A DNA stretch of 64,000 nt from Rhodocyclaceae bacterium (GTDB lineage: Bacteria > Pseudomonadota > Gammaproteobacteria > Burkholderiales > Rhodocyclaceae): contig VBWA01000008.1 in the NCBI GenBank assembly GCA_006218025.1, positions 167,459-231,458 on the forward strand. Reading direction: 5' to 3'. Shown in pieces: positions 58,301 to 64,000 of this stretch. Numbering within the stretch: position 1 is the first letter of the stretch; the number at the start of each line of letters is the position of its first letter. The position numbers were made by a program, and so were the translations under genes. A model generated the notes under the pieces. That model saw only the letters and a program-made list of their open reading frames with translations. It ran no database searches and was not told the DNA's origin.

Positions 58301-59076
58301 CCCTCCATTGCGCCTGCCGTCAGCAATGCCGGCGGCAGATTGCGCGCCGCCGCAGTCCGGAAGGCGCCGTCCTCCCACAGGGAAATCCATCCCGCCCTCA
58401 CCCCCGGCAACTCCTGCGCATGCTCCAGCGCCTTCTCGCACACCTCCCGCTCGCTCACCGCGCGGTTCAGCCCTTCCGCGACGTGGTAGAGGCCGGTCAG
58501 GGAGCGGTTCGATTCGGCCAGGTCGCGCTGGCGCGCCCTGAGCTCCTCGCTGATGTGTACCGCCTCTTCATAGACGGAGATCAGCAGATCCACGATCTGC
58601 TGCCGTTCGGCGGTGATGAAATGTTTTTGTCCGCCGAGATGGATTTCCATTCCCATCTGCATCTTCTGGCTCTTGCGCATTTCCTGGTTCATCAGCAGGT
58701 AATCGACGCGGGCGAGCAGGTATTTCTCCTCGTAGGGCTTGCGGATGAAGTTGTCGGCGCCGCACTCCAGCCCCTGCATGATGTCCATGACGTCCGACAG
58801 GGTAGTCACCAGGATGACCGGAGTCTCCCGCAAGGCCTCGTCGGACTTGATCGCCTTGCACAGTTCATAGCCGTTCATCTCGGGCATCACGATGTCGCTG
58901 ATCACCAGCGCCGGCTTGCGCCGCTGGACCGCCGCCAGGGCTTGCTTGCCGTCGGGCGCAGTCACCACCGCATAGCCGTGCTTCTCGAGCAGGTACCGCA
59001 GTTTTTCCGCCTGGGTCGGACTGTCCTCGGCGATGAGGATTTCGATGCCGTTGCTCCGGGTCTTTCTGGAATTCAT
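55390..59076 (-). CDS. REC-GAF-PAS-PAS-GAF-GGDEF-EAL regulator
   Basis: A 1228-residue cytoplasmic regulator. Receiver domain about 12-125 with phospho-Asp in VISDIVMPEM. GAF about 190-340. PAS about 365-485 and 490-600 (MLAITRDVTERKHAEEAL, IATFFDITRRK). A second GAF about 620-770. The GGDEF domain reads LARSSADNFSIAT at the active site, so cyclase activity is probably lost. EAL is intact (EALLRWNDPETG, ELEITESLIM, DDFGTGYSSLSYI), so it is likely a c-di-GMP phosphodiesterase, perhaps activated by GTP. Located as output of the chemosensory operon, 3 bases after cheB. Confidence 0.92.
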   Translation of the reverse strand: MNSRKTRSNGIEILIAEDSPTQAEKLRYLLEKHGYAVVTAPDGKQALAAVQRRKPALVISDIVMPEMNGYELCKAIKSDEALRETPVILVTTLSDVMDIMQGLECGADNFIRKPYEEKYLLARVDYLLMNQEMRKSQKMQMGMEIHLGGQKHFITAERQQIVDLLISVYEEAVHISEELRARQRDLAESNRSLTGLYHVAEGLNRAVSEREVCEKALEHAQELPGVRAGWISLWEDGAFRTAAARNLPPALLTAGAMEGICECRRRFLAGELDHVTNILECERLQAATGDTNGLRYHASVPLWIGERMLGIMNLVGEDQGLFKDGELEILYGVGHQVGIALERARLHEGLEQLVEERTAALRASEARLRTIIEAEPECVKIVDVEGRIVQMNAAGLAMLEADSLEQVLGGKIAEFVVLAQREAYRAFEASVLDGKSAAFEFEIAGLKGAHLWLDTHAVPLPEQQNGHPQMLAITRDVTERKHAEEALRDSRESLHRLLNSMVEGAYGVDTNGYCTFVNRAFLQILGYQDVNELLGKHIHELIHHSHADGSPYPASECRMYRAYQDHQSINVSDEVFWRRDGVAIPVEYWSHPIVTDDAVIGAIATFFDITRRKENEARIARLNRIFSVLSGINTAIVRIRDRQQLFEEACRIAVEHGKFVFAWIGTFDADTQQVTPVARAGHEDGYLDQVNLTVVEGAPGNCYLTAEAITQAKPVICNDIAADDRIGNLDKQALMRGYRSLAVFPLVVESRPVGVFVLYAPETGVFDDEEMRLLSEMAGDVSFALDHLEKEERLNYLAFFDAITGLSNRTLFLDRAGQQIHAMRKEEKTFSVILLDLDRFSGVNDTFGRQAGDDLLRQIATRLKEMLDETYILARSSADNFSIATRGGDEDQDIAHLLGSILSNIQDQPFLVGGQNLRITARAGIAAYPADGEDIETLLRNAEAALKKAKLSGDKYLFYAPEFNARVAEKLSLENKLRRALEQEQLVLHYQPKVDLMSGQICGLEALLRWNDPETGLVPPVKFIPLLEETGMILEAGRWALTQAVSDSRAWQAKGLRAPRIAVNVSPIQLQQKDFVSIVASVISGAGDAAVELELEITESLIMQDIEANIQKLRAIREIGIEVAIDDFGTGYSSLSYIAKLPVNTLKIDRAFVVNMTSSSDDLSIVSTIISLAHSLNLRVVAEGVETEAQANLLRLLKCNEMQGFLFSPGVPAEQIETILREKKSLST

Positions 59077-59079
59077 GGA

Positions 59080-60141
59080 TTACGCTCCTTTTTTGCTTCG
59101 GCGGTTCGCCAGATTCGTCAGCACTGCGGCGATTTTCTCCGGCGGCAGCACCAGCATCGCCGCGTCGAGCCTGATGGCTTCGCCCGGCATGCCATGGACC
59201 ACGGAGCTGTCCTTGTCCTGGGCAAAGGTAACCGCGCCCTTTTCTTTCAATTGCCGCAACTCCTCGGCGCCGTCGCGTCCCATGCCGGTGAGCAGGCCGG
59301 CAACGGCATCGCCGCCGTAAACCTCGGCGATCGAGCGAAACAAACAGGAAACGGAAGGACGCAGCCCATTCTCGGGTGCGTCCTGGGTCAGGGCAATCTT
59401 TCCTCCGTGCGCCACCTTCATCTGGAATTCGTCGGGAGCCACATAAACGTGGCCGGGCAAGACGGGTTCGCCATGCGTGGCGACATGGACGGGCAGGCCG
59501 GACGACTGCGCCAGCCACTCGACGAAGCCTCGCGTAAAGCCGGGCGCCATGTGCTGCACGATCACCAGCGGCGCCGGAAAATCCTTTGGCAATCCCGCCA
59601 AAATGGTGTGCAATACCGGCGGCCCGCCGGTCGAGGCACCGAGGGCGACAATCCGCACCTGCGCCGGCTCGCGCGCAGGTCCCATCTCCGCAGAGCGCGG
59701 GGCCGCTTCCGTGCGCCGCGCTCTCGGCCAGCGTCGCACCACCTTCACCTCCGACATCAGCTTCACCGTCTGCACCAATTCGCGGGCCGTGGCCTCGTGG
59801 TCCGGATGACCGATGCCCGCCGGGCGACGCAGCACCGCCAGCGCACCCGCCTCCATCGCATCGAATGTGGTCGTTACCTCCCGGGGATCCTCGCTGCCGC
59901 TGACGACAATGATGGGCGTCGGCTCCGTTTCCATGATCCGGCGCGTGGCTTCCACGCCATTCAGTTTCGGCATGTGAATGTCCATCGTGATCACATCGGG
60001 CCGATGGCGACGCACGGCTTCGAGCGCCGCCTCGCCGTCCTGCGCCGTGCCGGCGATCCGGATGCCGGGATCCGCGCTGAGAATGTGAATGAGGAATTCA
60101 CGCACCACCGGCGAATCTTCCACTACCAGGACGTTGATCAT
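59080..60141 (-). CDS. cheB: CheB protein-glutamate methylesterase
   Basis: A 353-residue CheB. The receiver (1-110) has VVEDSPVVREFL and phospho-Asp54 in ITMDIHMPKL. The catalytic domain (about 165-350) has the Ser in LGASTGGPPVL, the His in IVQHMAPGFT and the Asp in GMGRDGAEEL. It demethylates or deamidates the chemoreceptor of this pathway for adaptation, as WspF does in Wsp-type systems. Confidence 0.95.
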   Translation of the reverse strand: MINVLVVEDSPVVREFLIHILSADPGIRIAGTAQDGEAALEAVRRHRPDVITMDIHMPKLNGVEATRRIMETEPTPIIVVSGSEDPREVTTTFDAMEAGALAVLRRPAGIGHPDHEATARELVQTVKLMSEVKVVRRWPRARRTEAAPRSAEMGPAREPAQVRIVALGASTGGPPVLHTILAGLPKDFPAPLVIVQHMAPGFTRGFVEWLAQSSGLPVHVATHGEPVLPGHVYVAPDEFQMKVAHGGKIALTQDAPENGLRPSVSCLFRSIAEVYGGDAVAGLLTGMGRDGAEELRQLKEKGAVTFAQDKDSSVVHGMPGEAIRLDAAMLVLPPEKIAAVLTNLANRRSKKGA

Positions 60142-60151
60142 GGCAATGGCC

Positions 60152-61516
60152 TCATGGTGTTTTCCGGAGCGGTGATCCGCGCAATTTTTCGTCCACGTTC
60201 ATCCCGGGGGTCGCCGGTTGGTCGAGCGCCGGTTCGTAGCGTATTACGAGGTTTCTGCCGCGTCGTTTGGCCGCATACATCGCCGCGTCGGCAGCCGCGA
60301 CCAGCGCCTGCGCGTTATTCGCGTGCGCCGGCCAGGATGCGACCCCGATGCTGACGGTAATGCGTAGCGGTGCGCCGGCATCGAACGGCTGTGCCGCCAC
60401 CGTCGCGCGCAGGCGCTCGGCGAAACTGGCGGCGGCGTCAAGATCGGCCTCCGGCAGGATGACGGCGATCTCCTCGCCGCCGTAGCGGCACACGCGATCC
60501 ATGGCGCGCGCTTGGCGGCCCAGCAGTTCGCTCAGTCCCTTGAGAATGGCATCCCCCGCCAGGTGTCCGTGTGTGTCATTGACGCGCTTGAAGTCGTCGA
60601 TGTCGAGCAGCAGCAGCGAGAGCGACCGTTTGAAGCGTTGCGCGCGTGCGAGCTCGTCTCCGAGCAGCACGTAGAAGGTATGGTGGTTGTAGAGTCCGGT
60701 GAGGCCGTCGTGCGTGGCGAGCTGCTTGAGCGCAGCCTGGTCCGCTTCGAGACGCCCGGCCATCGTGTTGAAGGCCGCGGCCAGCTCGCCCAGTTCGTCA
60801 TTGCGATGGATGACCACCCGGTGCGACAGTTTGCCTTCCGCCAGACGCGCCGCGCCCTGTCGCAAGGTGTCCACCGGATTGGTGACGGAACGCGCCAACG
60901 CCACGCCGGTGAACAGGGACGCCGCAGCGGTCACCGCGAAGGCGGCAAAGACCGCCCATAGGGCGCGGGTGTGGCTGACGCGGATCTGTGCGAGATTCCG
61001 TTCGATCACTTGGTGGAATTGACCGTGCGCCTCATCGAGCGCGGACATGGCCCGCTCGATGTGCGTATCGAACCGCCTCATGTCGCGTGCCGCCGCCGCG
61101 TTACCCACCGGATCGGGCAGGTGCAGCAACTGTTCGCCCAGGCGTTGTGCCTGTGCCCATTCCGCGCGCGCGGACCCGACCAACGCGCGCTCCTCCGCCA
61201 GCGTGAAGCGCTCGGAGGAAATCTCCTCGAAAGTCCGCTCCACCCGTTGGCGCAGTTGCACGAACTGCCGGCGCTCATCCGGATCGCCGTGGATCAGGTA
61301 GCGGTTGATCGGCATGGTGGCTTGAAGCAGCAGCATCTGCATGCGTATCACGGGTTCCATTTCCTCGGTGAGTTCGCGCACGATGCCTTCAAGCGGCGCC
61401 GTCAGTCGCAGCAGCAGGTAGAACTGGCCGACGACTACAACCACCAGAAACGGCAGCAGCACGGCGCCCAGGCCCAAGGCGAAGCGGGTACGCAGAGAAA
61501 CCGAAACGAACTTCAT
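60152..61516 (-). CDS. membrane HAMP-GGDEF diguanylate cyclase
   Basis: A 454-residue protein: an N-terminal membrane segment (about 10-32, FALGLGAVLLPFLVVVVVGQ), a periplasmic helical sensor, a second segment (about 183-205), a HAMP domain (SVTNPVDTLRQGAARLAEGK) and a GGDEF domain with active site CRYGGEEIAVILPEA. The cyclase site is intact; an RxxD inhibitory site (RATVAAQ nearby) is not clear. It overlaps the hybrid CheA gene by ATGA, so it is likely a second output of the pathway. Confidence 0.92.
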   Translation of the reverse strand: MKFVSVSLRTRFALGLGAVLLPFLVVVVVGQFYLLLRLTAPLEGIVRELTEEMEPVIRMQMLLLQATMPINRYLIHGDPDERRQFVQLRQRVERTFEEISSERFTLAEERALVGSARAEWAQAQRLGEQLLHLPDPVGNAAAARDMRRFDTHIERAMSALDEAHGQFHQVIERNLAQIRVSHTRALWAVFAAFAVTAAASLFTGVALARSVTNPVDTLRQGAARLAEGKLSHRVVIHRNDELGELAAAFNTMAGRLEADQAALKQLATHDGLTGLYNHHTFYVLLGDELARAQRFKRSLSLLLLDIDDFKRVNDTHGHLAGDAILKGLSELLGRQARAMDRVCRYGGEEIAVILPEADLDAAASFAERLRATVAAQPFDAGAPLRITVSIGVASWPAHANNAQALVAAADAAMYAAKRRGRNLVIRYEPALDQPATPGMNVDEKLRGSPLRKTP

Positions 61517-63807
61517 AACAGCCTCCGGATCACTTCCAGCAGGTTGCTCTGGTCGAAGCTGCTCTTGACGATATAGGCATTGGCGCCGACGTCGATGCCG
61601 CGCTCGCGATGCTCGCGCGAATCGAGCGCCGTGACCAGCACGATCGGCAGTTCCGCGAGCTGCTTGTCGGAACGCACTTTTGCCGTCAGGTCGAAACCGT
61701 CCATGCGCGGCATTTCCACATCGGAGACAACGAGGTCGAACGCCGCGGTCTTGAGCGCCGTATAGGCGTCAATCCCGTCCACGGCGGTGGTGACGGCGTA
61801 ACCCGCCGACTCCAGGATGTTCTTGAGCAGCGCGCGGGAGGTGATCGAGTCCTCCACCACCAGGATGGACCGCATCCTTGTTTCCGCGGACGGCACGGGC
61901 ATGCCGGCCGCACGCGGCGGCGCCGTTGCAAGCCTCACGGCCGATTTCATCAAATCGGGCACGTTCAGCACGGGCACTACCTGTCCCGTCCCCAGCACGC
62001 TCGCGCCGGCGACGTTGCGCACGCGCGCGAGCTGCGGGCCGAGCGGTTTTACCAGCACTTCCTGTTCCCCAAGAACCTCGTCCACCTGAAACGCGATGCG
62101 CGCGAGCCCCAGGCCGAGCACGATGGCCGTGTTGCTGGCAGACTGTTCCGCCGTGGCTTTCGCTGGCAGCCCCAGCACGTCGCCAAGCCGTGCCAGGGAG
62201 ACCACCTGTCCGTCGAGGGAAATCGCTTCCCGGTTTTCCACGGTCCGGATGTCCGTGTCCGCCACGCGCACCACGCGCTCGACGCTGACCGCGGGGATAA
62301 CGAAAAACTGCCCGCCGGCGCCGACGAGGACGCCGCGGAAATTGGCCAGTGACAGCGGCAGGACGATCCGGAAAGTCGTGCCGACAGCGGGGTGCGACTC
62401 GATCGTAACGGCGCCGCCCAGCCGCTCGACTTTTTCGCGCACGATGGCAAGCCCCAGCCCCCGCCCCGAGACGTCGGTGATGATCGGGCTGGTGGAAATT
62501 CCGGACTGAAAGGCGAACATCAAGGCCTCGTGCTCGCCGAGCCGAGCCGCCTCTTCGGCGGATACCAGGCCGAGTTTGAGGGCCGCCGCCTTGACCTGCC
62601 CGGCGTCAATGCCGGCGCCGTCATCGGCGACGAGCACCTCGACCTTGCCGCTGTCCTGCTGCGAAATCGCCAGCGTGATCGTGCCGCGCGGAGGTTTTTG
62701 TTTCCGCTCGCGCACCGCCGGGATTTCAATGCCATGATCGATGCAGTTGCGGATCATGTGAATCAGCGCATCCTTCATTTCTTCGAGAATGCGCCGGTCG
62801 ATCTCGAGTTCGCCGCCATGGATCGCCAGTTCCACGAGTTTGCCCTGATCGCGTGCAAGCTCGCGCACGAATCGCGGAAAGACTTCGAGCAGCGAGGAAA
62901 ACGGCAGCAGATGCATTTCCTTCACGTCGAGCAAGAGGCCGTCCACCATTCCGGCCAGTGCGCGATGATCGTGCTCGGCGGACTTGCCCAGCCGGGCCAA
63001 CCGGGCCTCGAGCGTTTTCGCGAAAAGACTCTCCGCATCCAGGTAGTCGAACAGCCGCGCAAATGCCTGCTGCATCTTGGCGGTTCCGTTTTCCCTGCCG
63101 GCGTGTGCCGCCGAACGCTCCATCGCCCGCAGGGCCGGCCGGATGCCGGCCCATTGCTTTTTCCAGTCCGCGAGCATCGCGCTTGTCTCGCGCAGTTCCC
63201 TGACGCGCTGGCCCGCCGCCAGGCGCGGCACAAGCAGTTCCTCGCTCTGCCGCATCACCGAGTTGAGCTTGGTCACGGATATTCTGACCGTTTCGGACAG
63301 AAGGCCGGGAGCCGCGGGCGCAATCCGCATGTCGGCAGCCGCAACGGACTGGGGCGGCGCACTCTCCGCTTGTGCCGGGATAACCGGCGGTGGCGGATCC
63401 TCGCGCACGGACGCCGGGGCCCTGAGTGCATCTTCGAGCCGGCGTATCAGCGGCACGGTCGCCGGTTTTGTCGTCGGATCCGCGGCAAGGAGCAGGTTGA
63501 GAGTATCCGCCGCCTGGTGCAAGAGGTCGCAGAGCGCCGGCGAGACGGCGATCTCCTTGCGCTTCAACGCGGCAAATACGCTCTCCAGTGCCTGGCACAC
63601 CGACTCGATCTCCGTAAGATTCACGGCCCGGGCAGCGCCCTTCAGGCTGTGCGTCTCGCGAAAGATTTTCTCGACGATGTCTGCCTGCTTCCCGCCCGCC
63701 GGCGCTTTCTCGAGTTCCAGGAGGCCCGTGGATAGCGCCCTGAGGTGTTCGTCCGCCTCGACCCGGAAGGTCGCGAGAAGTTTTATCAGGAAGTTGTCGT
63801 GGGCCAT
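61513..63807 (-). CDS. cheA: hybrid CheA-type histidine kinase with receiver (WspE-like)
   Basis: A 764-residue kinase. An HPt domain (5-110) has phospho-His53 in RETHSLKGAARAV. A dimerisation region and CheA-type ATPase follow (MIRNCIDHGIEIPAVRERKQ, VADDGAGIDAGQV, GRGLGLAIVREKV), then a CheW-like domain (RGVLVGAGGQFFVIPAVSVE) and a C-terminal receiver with phospho-Asp in VVSDVEMPRMDGF. The CheA plus receiver layout is that of WspE/FrzE. It phosphorylates CheB and probably the large REC-EAL protein. Confidence 0.95.
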   Translation of the reverse strand: MAHDNFLIKLLATFRVEADEHLRALSTGLLELEKAPAGGKQADIVEKIFRETHSLKGAARAVNLTEIESVCQALESVFAALKRKEIAVSPALCDLLHQAADTLNLLLAADPTTKPATVPLIRRLEDALRAPASVREDPPPPVIPAQAESAPPQSVAAADMRIAPAAPGLLSETVRISVTKLNSVMRQSEELLVPRLAAGQRVRELRETSAMLADWKKQWAGIRPALRAMERSAAHAGRENGTAKMQQAFARLFDYLDAESLFAKTLEARLARLGKSAEHDHRALAGMVDGLLLDVKEMHLLPFSSLLEVFPRFVRELARDQGKLVELAIHGGELEIDRRILEEMKDALIHMIRNCIDHGIEIPAVRERKQKPPRGTITLAISQQDSGKVEVLVADDGAGIDAGQVKAAALKLGLVSAEEAARLGEHEALMFAFQSGISTSPIITDVSGRGLGLAIVREKVERLGGAVTIESHPAVGTTFRIVLPLSLANFRGVLVGAGGQFFVIPAVSVERVVRVADTDIRTVENREAISLDGQVVSLARLGDVLGLPAKATAEQSASNTAIVLGLGLARIAFQVDEVLGEQEVLVKPLGPQLARVRNVAGASVLGTGQVVPVLNVPDLMKSAVRLATAPPRAAGMPVPSAETRMRSILVVEDSITSRALLKNILESAGYAVTTAVDGIDAYTALKTAAFDLVVSDVEMPRMDGFDLTAKVRSDKQLAELPIVLVTALDSREHRERGIDVGANAYIVKSSFDQSNLLEVIRRLL

Positions 63808-63828
63808 GCTTTCGTTCCGCCCGCCGGA

Positions 63829-64000
63829 TCAGGCGGCCCGGCTCCCGATCAGGGAACCGAGTCGCTGCCCCAGTTCATGCAGTTGCTGGGCGGCGACTTC
63901 CGCCTGTTTGGCGCCGGCGACGTTCTGCATGCTGGCCTGCTTGATGTTGTCCATCGCCAGCGCCACCTGATCCATGCCCACCATCTGTTGCTGGCTCGAC
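63829..64000 (-). CDS. methyl-accepting chemotaxis protein, C-terminal end (runs off window)
   Basis: The last 56 residues of a chemoreceptor: EQQQMVGMDQVALAMDNIKQ, ASMQNVAGAKQAEVAAQQLH and ELGQRLGSLIGSRAA. The repeated polar-hydrophobic heptads with Gln/Ala are typical of the end of an MCP signalling domain with its methylation helix. It is encoded directly upstream of the hybrid CheA gene and is presumably the receptor of this pathway. The remainder lies beyond 64000. Confidence 0.8.
   Translation of the reverse strand, partial: SSQQQMVGMDQVALAMDNIKQASMQNVAGAKQAEVAAQQLHELGQRLGSLIGSRAA

Noticed and set aside
57592..60354. A 920-codon plus-strand open frame opposite cheB and the REC-EAL gene
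   Set aside because: It is antisense to two genes with clear catalytic motifs; its translation is low-complexity, rich in His, Arg and Gln, as expected of a GC-rich shadow frame.
63895..63930. Possible further copy of the KVGAG repeat in the chemoreceptor end
   Set aside because: Only about a dozen bases agree and they fall in a normal MCP heptad region; likely chance.

Overview
The window looks like a high-GC betaproteobacterial chromosome. I infer this from the long GC-rich operons with frequent 4-base ATGA start/stop overlaps, the DUF2189 and DUF465 genes, three cobalamin riboswitches and the Wsp-like chemosensory operon. A Rhodocyclales/Sterolibacteriaceae-like host is a guess that the sequence alone cannot settle.

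Layout. 1-6.2 kb: ordinary chromosome on the minus strand (MFS fragment, DUF2189 membrane protein, alpha/beta hydrolase, O-acetylhomoserine sulfhydrylase, DUF465 protein), then a CBS-pair protein and a NarL-type two-component pair. 6.2-7.2 kb: tRNA-Thr(TGT), a bidirectional terminator, a higBA toxin-antitoxin pair, then the 3' end of what is probably tmRNA (ssrA) with its terminators, acting as an attachment site. 7.2 to about 27.1 kb: an integrative element with tyrosine integrase, excisionase-like gene, UvrD-type helicase and DUF1845 gene on the minus strand. On its plus strand it carries a plasmid-style DNA-metabolism module: RecE-like nuclease, RecT, SSB, Toprim/zinc-ribbon primase, ArdC antirestriction protein, RadC, and a 1643-residue methyltransferase-SNF2 helicase, with many small unknown proteins between them. 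Most of the plus-strand transcription units begin with a related structured RNA leader whose last hairpin buries the Shine-Dalgarno sequence. No relaxase, type IV secretion or partition gene is visible, and no second attachment site is found, so the element is truncated, rearranged or larger than the window.

27.2-34.1 kb: cobalamin nucleotide-loop and late-stage genes. cobT-cobS-cobC lie on the minus strand behind a riboswitch and terminator, cobU is divergent, cobQ/cbiP is convergent with cobU, and cbiB-cobD follow on the plus strand. A group II intron with its maturase sits at the end of cobD and is followed directly by a decapitated btuF. 36-42 kb is a scarred zone: a GGDEF-EAL protein, a protoglobin remnant, an unusual protein joining an RpoN-like DNA-binding region to a GIY-YIG nuclease, and an IS30-family element. 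42.0-44.6 kb: a riboswitch-controlled, translationally coupled operon of a 60-residue peptide (CbpA-like), a SPASM radical SAM peptide-modifying enzyme (CbpB-like) and bluB. 44.6-55.2 kb: a long riboswitch-controlled corrin-ring operon of the cobalt-early (anaerobic) type (cbiM, cbiF, cbiX, cbiC, cbiD, cbiET, cbiL, split cbiG, cbiH, cobO/btuR, cbiA). No recognisable precorrin-6A reductase (cbiJ/cobK) is in the window.

55.4-64 kb: a Wsp-like chemosensory/c-di-GMP operon on the minus strand (MCP end, hybrid CheA-REC, HAMP-GGDEF cyclase, CheB, and a large REC-GAF-PAS-GGDEF-EAL protein).

Most notable: the repeated, covarying RNA leaders in the integrative element; the cobalamin-riboswitch-controlled peptide-modification operon fused to bluB; the RpoN/GIY-YIG fusion; and a dispersed repeat of about 25-35 bp found inside several coding sequences, where it can encode a KVGAG(D/G)TAN-like peptide.
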